Source: JAFGJQ01 sp964495075
GTDB taxonomy: Bacteria; Planctomycetota; Phycisphaerae; UBA1845
Reading direction: 5' to 3'
Assembly: GCA_964495075.1 (NCBI GenBank)
Contig: CAZBUJ010000004.1
Location: 80,420-144,419, forward strand
Length of the DNA stretch: 64,000 nucleotides
This document shows, piece by piece, positions 15,400 through 23,011 of the stretch; the first letter of the stretch is position 1, and every line of letters starts with the position of its first letter. The position numbers and the translations under genes were made by a program. The notes under the pieces were generated by a model. That model was not told the DNA's origin. It saw only the letters and a list, made by a program, of their open reading frames with translations, and made no database searches.

Positions 15400-17502
15400 C
15401 TACGGTCCCGCGAAATAAGGCTGGCACATGGCGAAATCGGCCAGATCCACATCCGCGTCGTCATCGGCGTCGCCCGCACGACAGAAATGACCGTCCGGGA
15501 ACGTGATCGCCGGGCCGACCATGCAAAACGTCCACCCGCCCAGGTCGGACGAGTCCAGCACGTTGTCGCCGTTCATGTCGCACGGCACCGGCGGCGTGTC
15601 CAACGCGATGTCGCGGCGGCGCACGTCGCCCGCCACAACCTGGACTCCGGCGGCGAACCCGTCCGGGTATCCGTCCAACGTGACTTCGACGTCGTAGAGA
15701 ACGCCGTCCGCATCCGCGGGGACCATCGTCACCACGTAGTATCCGTTCCCGTCCGTGTGAACCGGCTCCAGCCCGCCCACCCGCACGGTCGCGTCGTCGA
15801 GCGGCAGATCGGTGTAGTAGTCGGTGATCCGGCCCCACAGCGTGCCTTCCACCGCCGTCCCCGGATGGCGCCACGGCATCACCGGCAGCGGGGCCGGCGC
15901 CGTGAACAAATGGTCCGACACGTACGTGTACCACGACCAGTCCGCTTCCGGTATGCCGTCGTGGTCCTCGTCCGCGGTGGCTTCGTACGAGTAGTTGCAG
16001 GATCCATCCGCCCCGACGGCGTAGACGTACTCGAGTTGGGCGACGCTGGCCGCCTTGTCGTTCAGGTAGTTGCCCTGACCGCAAAAGATATGGCGATCAT
16101 AGCGCCACCGATCGACCGCGGCACTGACCCAGTTGCGATACCACTGCGCATGCTCCGGGATGTGCTCGCGCTTGTAGTTCATCGGCATGCCCGCGTCGAG
16201 CCAGCCGTTCTCTATCCACGTTCGCCAGTCCTGGTAGAGATTGTACGCGTCGGAACTCGAGAACGACGACGGGGCGTTGCCCGTGGCGAACAGGTCCGCC
16301 GTGTGTCGCAACGGCTGGCGCGGGTTGTCGATCGACGCGATCTCGGCCCGCGTCCGCCGGACCAGCTCGCTGATCGTCCGGCGGCGGAAGTCCTGCCACG
16401 ACGAAAGGTCCGGCGACGGCGTGCCGCCGTAGCCGGTGATCTGCTGGAAACGGGCAAGGCTCGACCGATCGTAGCTGGTGTCGGACGGGTACCCGGCATC
16501 GCGGTCGGTGTACCGGATGTAGTCCCAGTTGATCCCGTCCACCTCGTAATTGGTCACGATCTCCCGCACGATGCTCAGGAGGTAATCCTGCACGTCGGGC
16601 GAGCCGGGGTCCAACGTGTACTTGCCGTCGATCGTCGCCGGGCCGCCGCCCATGTCCTCCGGCAGCACCATAATCCATTCGTCCTGCACGTGCGGATTGT
16701 TTCGCGGCGGCCAGACGGTGCACACGCGATAGGTCACCAGCCACGCGTGCACTTCGATGCCCTGAGCGTGGGCCTGCTGGCAAAGGTACGCGAGCGGGTC
16801 GAACCCGGTCGATACCTCGTCCGCCCACGGCACGATGTCCGAATGCCAGTACGCCCCGTGACCGCCACCACGGTCGTCCTGGTAGGCCAGCACTTCGGCG
16901 ACGATCGCATTGTAGTTACCCTGCTGCGCCCGGCCCACCATGGCATTGATTTCCGACGCGGACTTGAAGCCCGGCGAGAACGCATCCGCCCAGAACGCCC
17001 GGAACGCCGGTTGAGGGTCGACGCCGACGAATCGCACCGCGTCCGCGATCACCACGCTCGGGTTCGCGTCGTCACTCAACGTGACGGAAGCGTCACCCAC
17101 ATCGAAGTCGAACACGCCGAGCACGTTCCACTGCCCGCCGTTGATCTGCTGGTTCACCCGGAACAGGGTAGACCCGCTGGCATGATGCACGGTGTAGGGC
17201 GCATTGTCCGCCCGGTTGCTCCCTTCCGGATACCACACCGAGACCTGGTACTGTCCCGCTTCCGGCAAGTCCGGCGTCCATTCCACTTCGCTCAATGACC
17301 CGCCGGAACTCGTGTAGCGGTAGTCGCTGCCGTACTTGTCCGGCGACGACGTGCCCGTGGACCACGAACCCGAGAGCACGGAAAAACCCGGGTCGGCGTT
17401 GTCCACGACCACCGTTTGGGCCGACACCGAGCCGGCGACCAAGAGAACGACGCCGGTGCCGATAACTGCAATGAACCGATCCAGCGAGATTGCCAAGTAC
17501 AT
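15400..17502 (-). CDS. Secreted golvesin-like plus GHL10/DUF187 glycoside hydrolase with dockerin-like C-terminus (copy 3 of 3)
   Basis: 700 residues. ATG 17502 is preceded by GAGGAGG and opens a signal peptide ending near SVSAQ. The ORF could extend to 17706, but that part lacks protein character. Residues about 30-155 form a beta-rich golvesin/xanthan-lyase-associated domain (TVVVDNADPGFS to ADAVRFVG), absent from the other two paralogues and often found on cell-wall enzymes. The GHL10 barrel follows with NWDYIRYTDRDAGYP, then a regulatory-like sandwich and EF-hand-like loops (CDMNGDNVLDSSD, DADDDADVDLADF). The extra domain may bind envelope polymer. Gap to copy 2 is 175 bp on the same strand, consistent with tandem duplication followed by domain gain. 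Confidence 0.9.
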   Translation of the reverse strand: MYLAISLDRFIAVIGTGVVLLVAGSVSAQTVVVDNADPGFSVLSGSWSTGTSSPDKYGSDYRYTSSGGSLSEVEWTPDLPEAGQYQVSVWYPEGSNRADNAPYTVHHASGSTLFRVNQQINGGQWNVLGVFDFDVGDASVTLSDDANPSVVIADAVRFVGVDPQPAFRAFWADAFSPGFKSASEINAMVGRAQQGNYNAIVAEVLAYQDDRGGGHGAYWHSDIVPWADEVSTGFDPLAYLCQQAHAQGIEVHAWLVTYRVCTVWPPRNNPHVQDEWIMVLPEDMGGGPATIDGKYTLDPGSPDVQDYLLSIVREIVTNYEVDGINWDYIRYTDRDAGYPSDTSYDRSSLARFQQITGYGGTPSPDLSSWQDFRRRTISELVRRTRAEIASIDNPRQPLRHTADLFATGNAPSSFSSSDAYNLYQDWRTWIENGWLDAGMPMNYKREHIPEHAQWYRNWVSAAVDRWRYDRHIFCGQGNYLNDKAASVAQLEYVYAVGADGSCNYSYEATADEDHDGIPEADWSWYTYVSDHLFTAPAPLPVMPWRHPGTAVEGTLWGRITDYYTDLPLDDATVRVGGLEPVHTDGNGYYVVTMVPADADGVLYDVEVTLDGYPDGFAAGVQVVAGDVRRRDIALDTPPVPCDMNGDNVLDSSDLGGWTFCMVGPAITFPDGHFCRAGDADDDADVDLADFAMCQPYFAGP

Positions 17503-17903
17503 CCCTTCCTCCTCTGTCGCCGAGACGTCCGCCGGTGAGCCGCCCGGTTGCCGGCCGCGCGGCTGACAGGCGTTGCTGGCGCATTCTCCCCACTCAGACC
17601 CGCGCTGGTCCTCCCATCCCGGCGCGGATGAGCACGGTGATCGAACTTCGTGGTAGGCTGCCGCTCCGCCGATGGCACGCGGTTCCTGTCGTCCAGAGGA
17701 CCGCACGCAACTGCCTGATTATACCGGATTTGAGATTGGATTTCCGCCGCGAAACCCGGTCCGGTCACGCCTCTCCCGGCCGCGCCGGGCCCGGCGGGCG
17801 GCCATTATCGGTCCCGGATCGAGCCGGAGTGCCACAATTGAAACGTGTCTCGCCGCCGTCCCCGCCCACCGGCTCGTGACGCCTCCCGGGCGGCGCCTGC
17901 TCG
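17503..17903. other. Non-coding gap with a possible minus-strand promoter
   Basis: About 400 bp between two same-strand genes. No reading frame here has a ribosome site or recognisable protein character. A perfect TATAAT on the minus strand (17723-17718) could be the -10 box for the golvesin-GHL10 gene, giving a leader of roughly 210 nt, but no good -35 box accompanies it. Nothing else is recognised. Confidence 0.4.
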
Positions 17904-19610
17904 TTATTCGACAGTCCGCACCCGCGCCAGTGCTGACCAATCCGCGAGCGTGATCACTCCGTCGAGATCGAAGTCGAATACGTAGCACGGGTTCGTCGCG
18001 CCGGGGGTCAGCTCGCACCCGAAGCAGACCTGGAACGCCGCCATGTCGAACAGGTCGACCGTGCCGCTTCCGTCCACGTCACCGTCGATCAACGTGAAGA
18101 CGTAGGCCGTCCCCGCCTCGTTCGGGTACGTGCCGTTGTTGAATGGCGTCGCGATCAGCACCTCGTCGAGATCATCGCCGTTCACGTCACTCGCGCTCAG
18201 CGCGAACCCGATTCGGTCGTTCGGTTCACCGATGATCCGAGCGTCCGTGTCGATGCCCGCCGCAAAGGTCTCACCCGCGACGAACTCGCGTCCAAACAGG
18301 ATTTCGACGATCCCGTTCGTCGCCGGCCCGCCGAACCGTTCGCTGGCGGCAATGTCCGCGAGGCCGTCACCGTTGAAATCGCCCGCGCTGACCAGCACGC
18401 CAAGGTTCTCACGATACTCGCCCGTCATCACGAAGTCCGGCGTGTCCGTGGCGTAGTCGATCGTGTGCGTGCCCGTCTGATACTCCGCCGAGCCGTACAA
18501 CCCGTACACGAACCCGTCACCCTGGTCCAGGTCATACTCGCCGACATCCACGCCCGGGGCTCCGATGGCCAGGTCGGTGACGGTATCACCGTTGAAATCG
18601 CCCGCCGCCGCCGACGCCCCGACTTCGTCATACTCCAACGCCCCGAGCACGGTAATGTCCGCCGGCCCCGTGCGAAGGGTGTGCGTCCGGAACCATGACT
18701 CCCGACCCCGAAAAACGTGAACCGCCCCCTCGACGCCGAAGACAGCCTGGCTGTAGTACCCGTTCGGAATAATCAGCTCGTCGATTCCGTCACCGGTCAG
18801 ATCCGCCGTCAGCACCGCGTCGCCGGTTTCGTCCAGCTCCGACTTGCCGTAGATCAACACGTTGTAGGTGTAGCCCTGGTTGAGATCGAACGTCACGCCG
18901 GGGAAGAACTCCTGCCCGAAGACCACGTACACCCGCCCGGCCTGTGACCGCCCGGTGTCACCAGGCGCCGAATGCACACCCAGCACGATGTCGAGCAACT
19001 CGTCGCCGTTCAAGTTCCCCACCGCCGCCGCCCGGGCGTCGAAGCCGTTGAACGAACCGGCCCCGCCCATGTCGCCGCTGGCCACCGGGCCGACGAAGCG
19101 GACATCCCAGTTGGAGGTGTCGCTCAGGTCACGGGTCGGCGATTCGAAGAAATCGGAGCCGCCGTAGATGAGGTAGGCGATCCCCGCGTCTTCGCGACTG
19201 CCGTGGTCGGCCGTCGACGCGCATACCAGCAGATCGTCGATCCCGTCGCCGTCCACGTCGCCCGTCGCGATCGAAGAGCCGAGATTGTCGTCGACCTGGG
19301 CGGCCACGATTTCCTGGTCCACCCCACCGACCGAGAGATCGACCCAATCGCGTCGTTGCGCGTCCGGCCCGCCGCGCACGATGAACACGCGGCTCGTCAC
19401 GCCACCGTACGATTTCGACGCGGTCACGAGGACGTCATCGTAGCCGTCGCCGTCGAGGTCCCCGGCCGCCACCGGCCGACCCCAGTCCTGCCCCGATACC
19501 GCGCCGAGATACACCGTTCCCGCGTCAACCGCCCGACGTGCCACCGGCTCACCGGAAGCGCCCGCACCGATAACCCAACCGCCGATCACCAGGCAAACCC
19601 AATAGCGCAT
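17904..19610 (-). CDS. Secreted FG-GAP (integrin-alpha-like) propeller protein with EF-hand-like C-terminus
   Basis: 568 residues; ATG 19610 is seven bases after a strong GGAGGTG, and the signal peptide is MRYWVCLVIGGWVIGAGASG. Repeated FG-GAP units carry calcium-loop signatures such as GDLDGDGYDDVLV, GDVDGDGIDDLLV, GNLNGDELLDIVL, ADLTGDGIDELII, GDFNGDTVTDLAIG and GDFNGDGLADIA, spaced as blades of a seven-bladed propeller. The C-terminus has the same EF-hand-like pair as the GHL10 enzymes (DVDGSGTVDLFD and DFDLDGVITLAD). No catalytic residues are visible, so a binding or structural role on the cell surface is likely. It may be functionally linked to the neighbouring hydrolases, but only by position. 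Confidence 0.88.
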   Translation of the reverse strand: MRYWVCLVIGGWVIGAGASGEPVARRAVDAGTVYLGAVSGQDWGRPVAAGDLDGDGYDDVLVTASKSYGGVTSRVFIVRGGPDAQRRDWVDLSVGGVDQEIVAAQVDDNLGSSIATGDVDGDGIDDLLVCASTADHGSREDAGIAYLIYGGSDFFESPTRDLSDTSNWDVRFVGPVASGDMGGAGSFNGFDARAAAVGNLNGDELLDIVLGVHSAPGDTGRSQAGRVYVVFGQEFFPGVTFDLNQGYTYNVLIYGKSELDETGDAVLTADLTGDGIDELIIPNGYYSQAVFGVEGAVHVFRGRESWFRTHTLRTGPADITVLGALEYDEVGASAAAGDFNGDTVTDLAIGAPGVDVGEYDLDQGDGFVYGLYGSAEYQTGTHTIDYATDTPDFVMTGEYRENLGVLVSAGDFNGDGLADIAASERFGGPATNGIVEILFGREFVAGETFAAGIDTDARIIGEPNDRIGFALSASDVNGDDLDEVLIATPFNNGTYPNEAGTAYVFTLIDGDVDGSGTVDLFDMAAFQVCFGCELTPGATNPCYVFDFDLDGVITLADWSALARVRTVE

Positions 19611-19769
19611 CTCTTTCACCTCCGCGCACGTGGCCACATCCCAGCCTGTCCATTCTACGCAAATCGCCGCCCCGGAACAACGATCCTCCCGCATGGCGAC
19701 GACTCTTCACCAAGTGTGACTCCGTTCTTCTCTCCCCTCCCTCCTGTCTGGGCGAGCTCGCTTGCCCTC

Positions 19770-19798
19770 TTGCCCGTTGCGCCACTCCGTGCGATTAT
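19770..19798 (+). promoter_or_regulatory. Promoter candidate for the NamZ-like gene
   Basis: A -35 box TTGCCC (19770-19775) and a -10 box GATTAT (19793-19798) are 17 bp apart, with a TG dinucleotide one base before the -10 (extended -10). Predicted start near 19805 gives a leader of about 50 nt to the ATG at 19856. Confidence 0.4.
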
Positions 19799-19855
19799 GG
19801 CGGGCGACAAATGACGGAACGAGGTATCGATAATACGGCACGGGGGACCAAGCGA

Positions 19856-21085
19856 ATGAATACCGATTGCACCACCGCACGCCGCATCACGGCCGTCCTC
19901 GTGACCATGGCGCTGGCCGGTCCCGCGACAGCAACAGCCGCCGCCGAACCCGGCGTCCACGACGTCGTGAACGGCGTGGACGTCCTGGCCCGCGACGGGT
20001 TTGAACCGCTCGCCGGCCGGAAGGTCGGGCTCATCACGAACCATACCGGCCTGGACCGCACCGGCCAGTCGACGATCGAGTTGATCCGTCGGGCACCCAA
20101 CGTGCAACTCGTCGCCCTGTTCAGCCCCGAGCACGGGCTCAAGGGGATCCTCGACGCCCGTGTCGCGGACTCCGTCGACTTGCTGACCGGTTTGAAGGTC
20201 TACAGCCTGTACGGCGAAACCCGGCGCCCGACGTCGGAGAGCCTCGAGGGCATCGACACACTCGTCTTCGACATCCAGGACGTCGGCTGTCGGTTTTATA
20301 CCTATATTGGCACGATGGGGCTGGCCATGGAGGAGGCGGCACGCCACAACATCCGCTTCGTCGTGCTCGATCGCCCCAACCCCATCACCGGGACGCGGGT
20401 TTTCGGCCCCCTCAATGACCGGGACGGCCAGTTGACCGCCTACGGGATCATTCCGCTCGTCCACGGCATGACGGTGGGCGAGCTCGCCGCGATGTTCAAC
20501 GAGGAACGCGGGATCAACGCCGACCTCCACGTCGTCAAGATGGAAGGGTGGAAGCGCAGCATGTGGCTGGACGCGACATTGCAGAGGTGGGTGAATCCGT
20601 CACCGAACATGCGCTCGCTGACGCAGGCCACGCTCTACCCGGCCGTCGGACTGATCGAGGCGTGCAGTATCTCGGTGGGGCGCGGCACGGATACGCCGTT
20701 CGAACTATTCGGCGCGCCCTGGATCGCCGAACGCAAACTCGCCGCCCGCCTCAACAGTCTCGGGCTGGCCGGCATCCGGTTTGTTCCCTACCGCTTCACT
20801 CCCGATGCCAGCAAGTTCAGAGGCCAGGAATGTGGCGGCGTCCAGATCATCCTGACCGACCGGGACGCGTTCGACCCGATAGAGAGCGGACTATCCATCA
20901 TCCGCGAACTGAAAAACCTGTTCGGCGACTCGTTCGACGTGGATCACGTCGACCGGCTCCTGTTCAACAAGCCGATCCTCGAAAAGGTGAAGGCCTCGGA
21001 CAAGCCGTGCCGCTACACCCCGCTGTGGAAGAACGATCTCGACGCCTTCATGAAAACGCGGGCTCGGTACCTTCTGTACCGGTAG
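19856..21085 (+). CDS. namZ: DUF1343 / NamZ-type exo-beta-N-acetylmuramidase (GH171)
   Basis: 409 residues from ATG 19856, which opens a signal peptide ending in ATATAAAEP; an upstream in-frame ATG at 19811 is possible but lacks secretion character. The family core is plain: GVDVLARDGFEPLAGRKVG, LITNHTGLDRTG, LFSPEHGLKG, VFDIQDVGCRFYTYI and VLDRPNPI. In Bacillus subtilis NamZ removes MurNAc from the non-reducing end of murein glycans and is encoded beside amiE, nagZ and murQ. Here it sits between secreted glycan hydrolases and a sugar-modifying fusion, with a BadF kinase nearby. No NagZ or MurQ gene is seen in this window. The heptad array 21092-21119 starts just after the stop. Confidence 0.9.
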   Translation: MNTDCTTARRITAVLVTMALAGPATATAAAEPGVHDVVNGVDVLARDGFEPLAGRKVGLITNHTGLDRTGQSTIELIRRAPNVQLVALFSPEHGLKGILDARVADSVDLLTGLKVYSLYGETRRPTSESLEGIDTLVFDIQDVGCRFYTYIGTMGLAMEEAARHNIRFVVLDRPNPITGTRVFGPLNDRDGQLTAYGIIPLVHGMTVGELAAMFNEERGINADLHVVKMEGWKRSMWLDATLQRWVNPSPNMRSLTQATLYPAVGLIEACSISVGRGTDTPFELFGAPWIAERKLAARLNSLGLAGIRFVPYRFTPDASKFRGQECGGVQIILTDRDAFDPIESGLSIIRELKNLFGDSFDVDHVDRLLFNKPILEKVKASDKPCRYTPLWKNDLDAFMKTRARYLLYR

Positions 21086-21091
21086 GACCAC

Positions 21092-21246
21092 GAATGACGG
21101 ATTGCGAATGACGGATGGGCGGCCGGCCCGCGGAGGCGGCGGCCCGATTACGGCGCCCGGGAGTCCGATCTCCAGCCGAGTCTCGCCGCCCGCCCGGAAT
21201 GGGGCGGCCGCGTCGCCGGATTCACTCTTCGCCATTCGTTATTCCT
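21092..21246. repeat. Inverted pair of degenerate heptad arrays (array A)
   Basis: Left arm 21092-21119 is four 7-bp units (GAATGAC, GGATTGC, GAATGAC, GGATGGG). Right arm 21219-21246 is four units in the opposite orientation (GATTCAC, TCTTCGC, CATTCGT, TATTCCT). About 100 bp of GC-rich sequence lies between. Unit consensus in one register is RCKRATN. Confidence 0.7.
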
Positions 21247-21313
21247 CCAGCCCTCCCTCTCGACATCCGATAACCCGATATCGGACCCGGATCGCCGTCA
21301 CCCGAGCGAGATC

Positions 21314-22954
21314 GTGACCGCCAGCGAACCACAACCGCGCAACGTCGTCGTGTTTGCCGGCAGCCCGCACGGACCGGCCATGGTCGAGCACGTGGAGGCT
21401 GTCGCCGACGCGTTCCCGCACTGGCACGTTACCGTCGTGCAACAGTACCCGCGACGCCCGTCGTGGCCACACTTCGTTCGGGCCAAGCTGCGTCGTTTCG
21501 GCCGGGAGCCGGTGTCGTACCCGCTCGAACTCGCCGGGCAAGCCTGGAACCGCTTGCGTCGCCGGCACCGCCGCCGAACCACCGCGGGCAACGTCGGGCT
21601 GCCCGTCGACTTCAACGGCATCGACCGGCCCAACATTGCTTTTCACGCTTGCGAATCACTGCATGACGCGGCCACGCTGGCCCTCGTACGGAATCTGGAT
21701 CCGTGGTTGGGAGTGGCCATCGGGGCGCCGATCCTCAAGCGGACCCTGTACGCCGTCCCGCACCAGGGGACGGTCAACCTGCACAAGAGCCTGCTGCCCG
21801 CGTACCGAGGGATGCCGCCCGGCTTCTGGGAATTGCACGACGGCGTCGAGACCACCGGGGCGACGGTGCATTGGGTCGACGACAGGCTCGACGCCGGTGC
21901 AATCGTCTTCCAGCGGGCCCTGCCGATTGCCCCGTTCGCCACCGCGGGCGGCCTCGCTGCGGAACTGGACCGCCATGCCACCGACGTGCTGATCGAATCG
22001 CTTCGACGCCTCGATGGCGGGCAGGTCGGAGGCGCGGCCCCGCGACAGCCGGCGTCGCCCCCCAGCCGTCGCCCGCCGTGGCGGCTCGCTCGCGCGGTGC
22101 ATCGCCGTCTCGAGCGCCGTCGCCGCGCACCGGGATCGGTGTTCCGGATCCTGCGGTCGATCGCCAAGTACGCCGTACTGGCCGGCTACGTCTACCTCTG
22201 GGCGCCGGTCCGCAATCGCGTTCGGGCCGCCGGTGGCGGTTGCCACGCCACGGTGCTGCTCTATCACCGGGTCAGCGACGGATTCCTCGACTCCATCACG
22301 GTGGGCGTCGAACAGTTTTGGCGCCACCTCGAACTGCTGCGGTGTCAATATAATGTCGTCGACCTGCCCGCGTTCCTCGCCAGCCGCGGCAAACCGCGCC
22401 GCCAACCGTGCGTCGTGATCACGTTTGATGACGGATACGCGGACAACTACCTGGCCGCGGCACTGCTGCGCCGCGCCGGACTGCCGGCCACGTACTTCGT
22501 TTCGACAAGCATCGTGGGGAACGAACGTGCGTTTCCGCACGATCTCGACCAACTCGGTCGACGGGTCGAGCCGCTTTCCTGGGACCAGGTGCGCCGGATG
22601 AGCGACTGGGGGTTTCATTTCGCAAACCACACCGCCACCCACGCCCGGCTTAGCGCGCTGCCGGTCGACGAGGCCGTCGAAGAGGTGCGATCCGCCGAGC
22701 GGACGCTTGATCGTGAACAGGGCCGGGACGGTCTCCCGCGGTGTCTCGCCTACCCGTACGGCCGCGAGAGTGACATCACGGACGAAGTGCAGGCGTCCCT
22801 GCCGGACGTCGGCATCGACTACTGCCTGTCCGCGTACGGCGGCGTCAATCCACCGGACTTCGACCCCATGAACATCGTACGGCAGGGCATCGATGCCGGC
22901 TTTTCCGACATCGCCTTTCGCGCCGCCCTCGAAGGCTGGCAAAGCAAAGCCTGA
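21314..22954 (+). CDS. Formyltransferase-polysaccharide deacetylase (CE4) fusion
   Basis: 546 residues from a GTG start. The N-terminal half (to about residue 235) is a formyl_trans_N fold with the canonical catalytic set N155-L-H157 in VNLHKSLLPAYRG and D193 in DDRLDAGAIVF, which should bind a formyl-tetrahydrofolate and formylate an amine. The arginine-rich linker (about 240-300) includes a hydrophobic stretch, YAVLAGYVYLWAPV, that may touch the membrane. The C-terminal half is NodB-type: TFDDGYADNY with D372/D373, HTATH (H439, H443) and CLAYPYG, the CE4 metal site. N-deacetylation followed by N-formylation of an amino sugar would be a logical coupled chemistry, but that is inference. Convergent with the aromatic-biosynthesis gene. 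Confidence 0.87.
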   Translation: MTASEPQPRNVVVFAGSPHGPAMVEHVEAVADAFPHWHVTVVQQYPRRPSWPHFVRAKLRRFGREPVSYPLELAGQAWNRLRRRHRRRTTAGNVGLPVDFNGIDRPNIAFHACESLHDAATLALVRNLDPWLGVAIGAPILKRTLYAVPHQGTVNLHKSLLPAYRGMPPGFWELHDGVETTGATVHWVDDRLDAGAIVFQRALPIAPFATAGGLAAELDRHATDVLIESLRRLDGGQVGGAAPRQPASPPSRRPPWRLARAVHRRLERRRRAPGSVFRILRSIAKYAVLAGYVYLWAPVRNRVRAAGGGCHATVLLYHRVSDGFLDSITVGVEQFWRHLELLRCQYNVVDLPAFLASRGKPRRQPCVVITFDDGYADNYLAAALLRRAGLPATYFVSTSIVGNERAFPHDLDQLGRRVEPLSWDQVRRMSDWGFHFANHTATHARLSALPVDEAVEEVRSAERTLDREQGRDGLPRCLAYPYGRESDITDEVQASLPDVGIDYCLSAYGGVNPPDFDPMNIVRQGIDAGFSDIAFRAALEGWQSKA

Positions 22955-22983
22955 GGTCGACCACGGATCAGGATGTCACATCC

Positions 22984-23011
22984 TTTTCGCTATTCACTGT
23001 TCGCTATTCGG
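22984..23011. repeat. Heptad array overlapping a gene 3' end (array B)
   Basis: Four units: TTTTCGC, TATTCAC, TGTTCGC, TATTCGG. The TAG stop of the minus-strand gene (22992-22990) and its last six codons are part of the array. Confidence 0.7.

Noticed and set aside
22970..22983. GGATGTCACATCC palindrome after the formyltransferase fusion
   Set aside because: It is in a convergent gap with no promoter and its one-base centre cannot form a hairpin loop, so neither operator nor terminator is supported.
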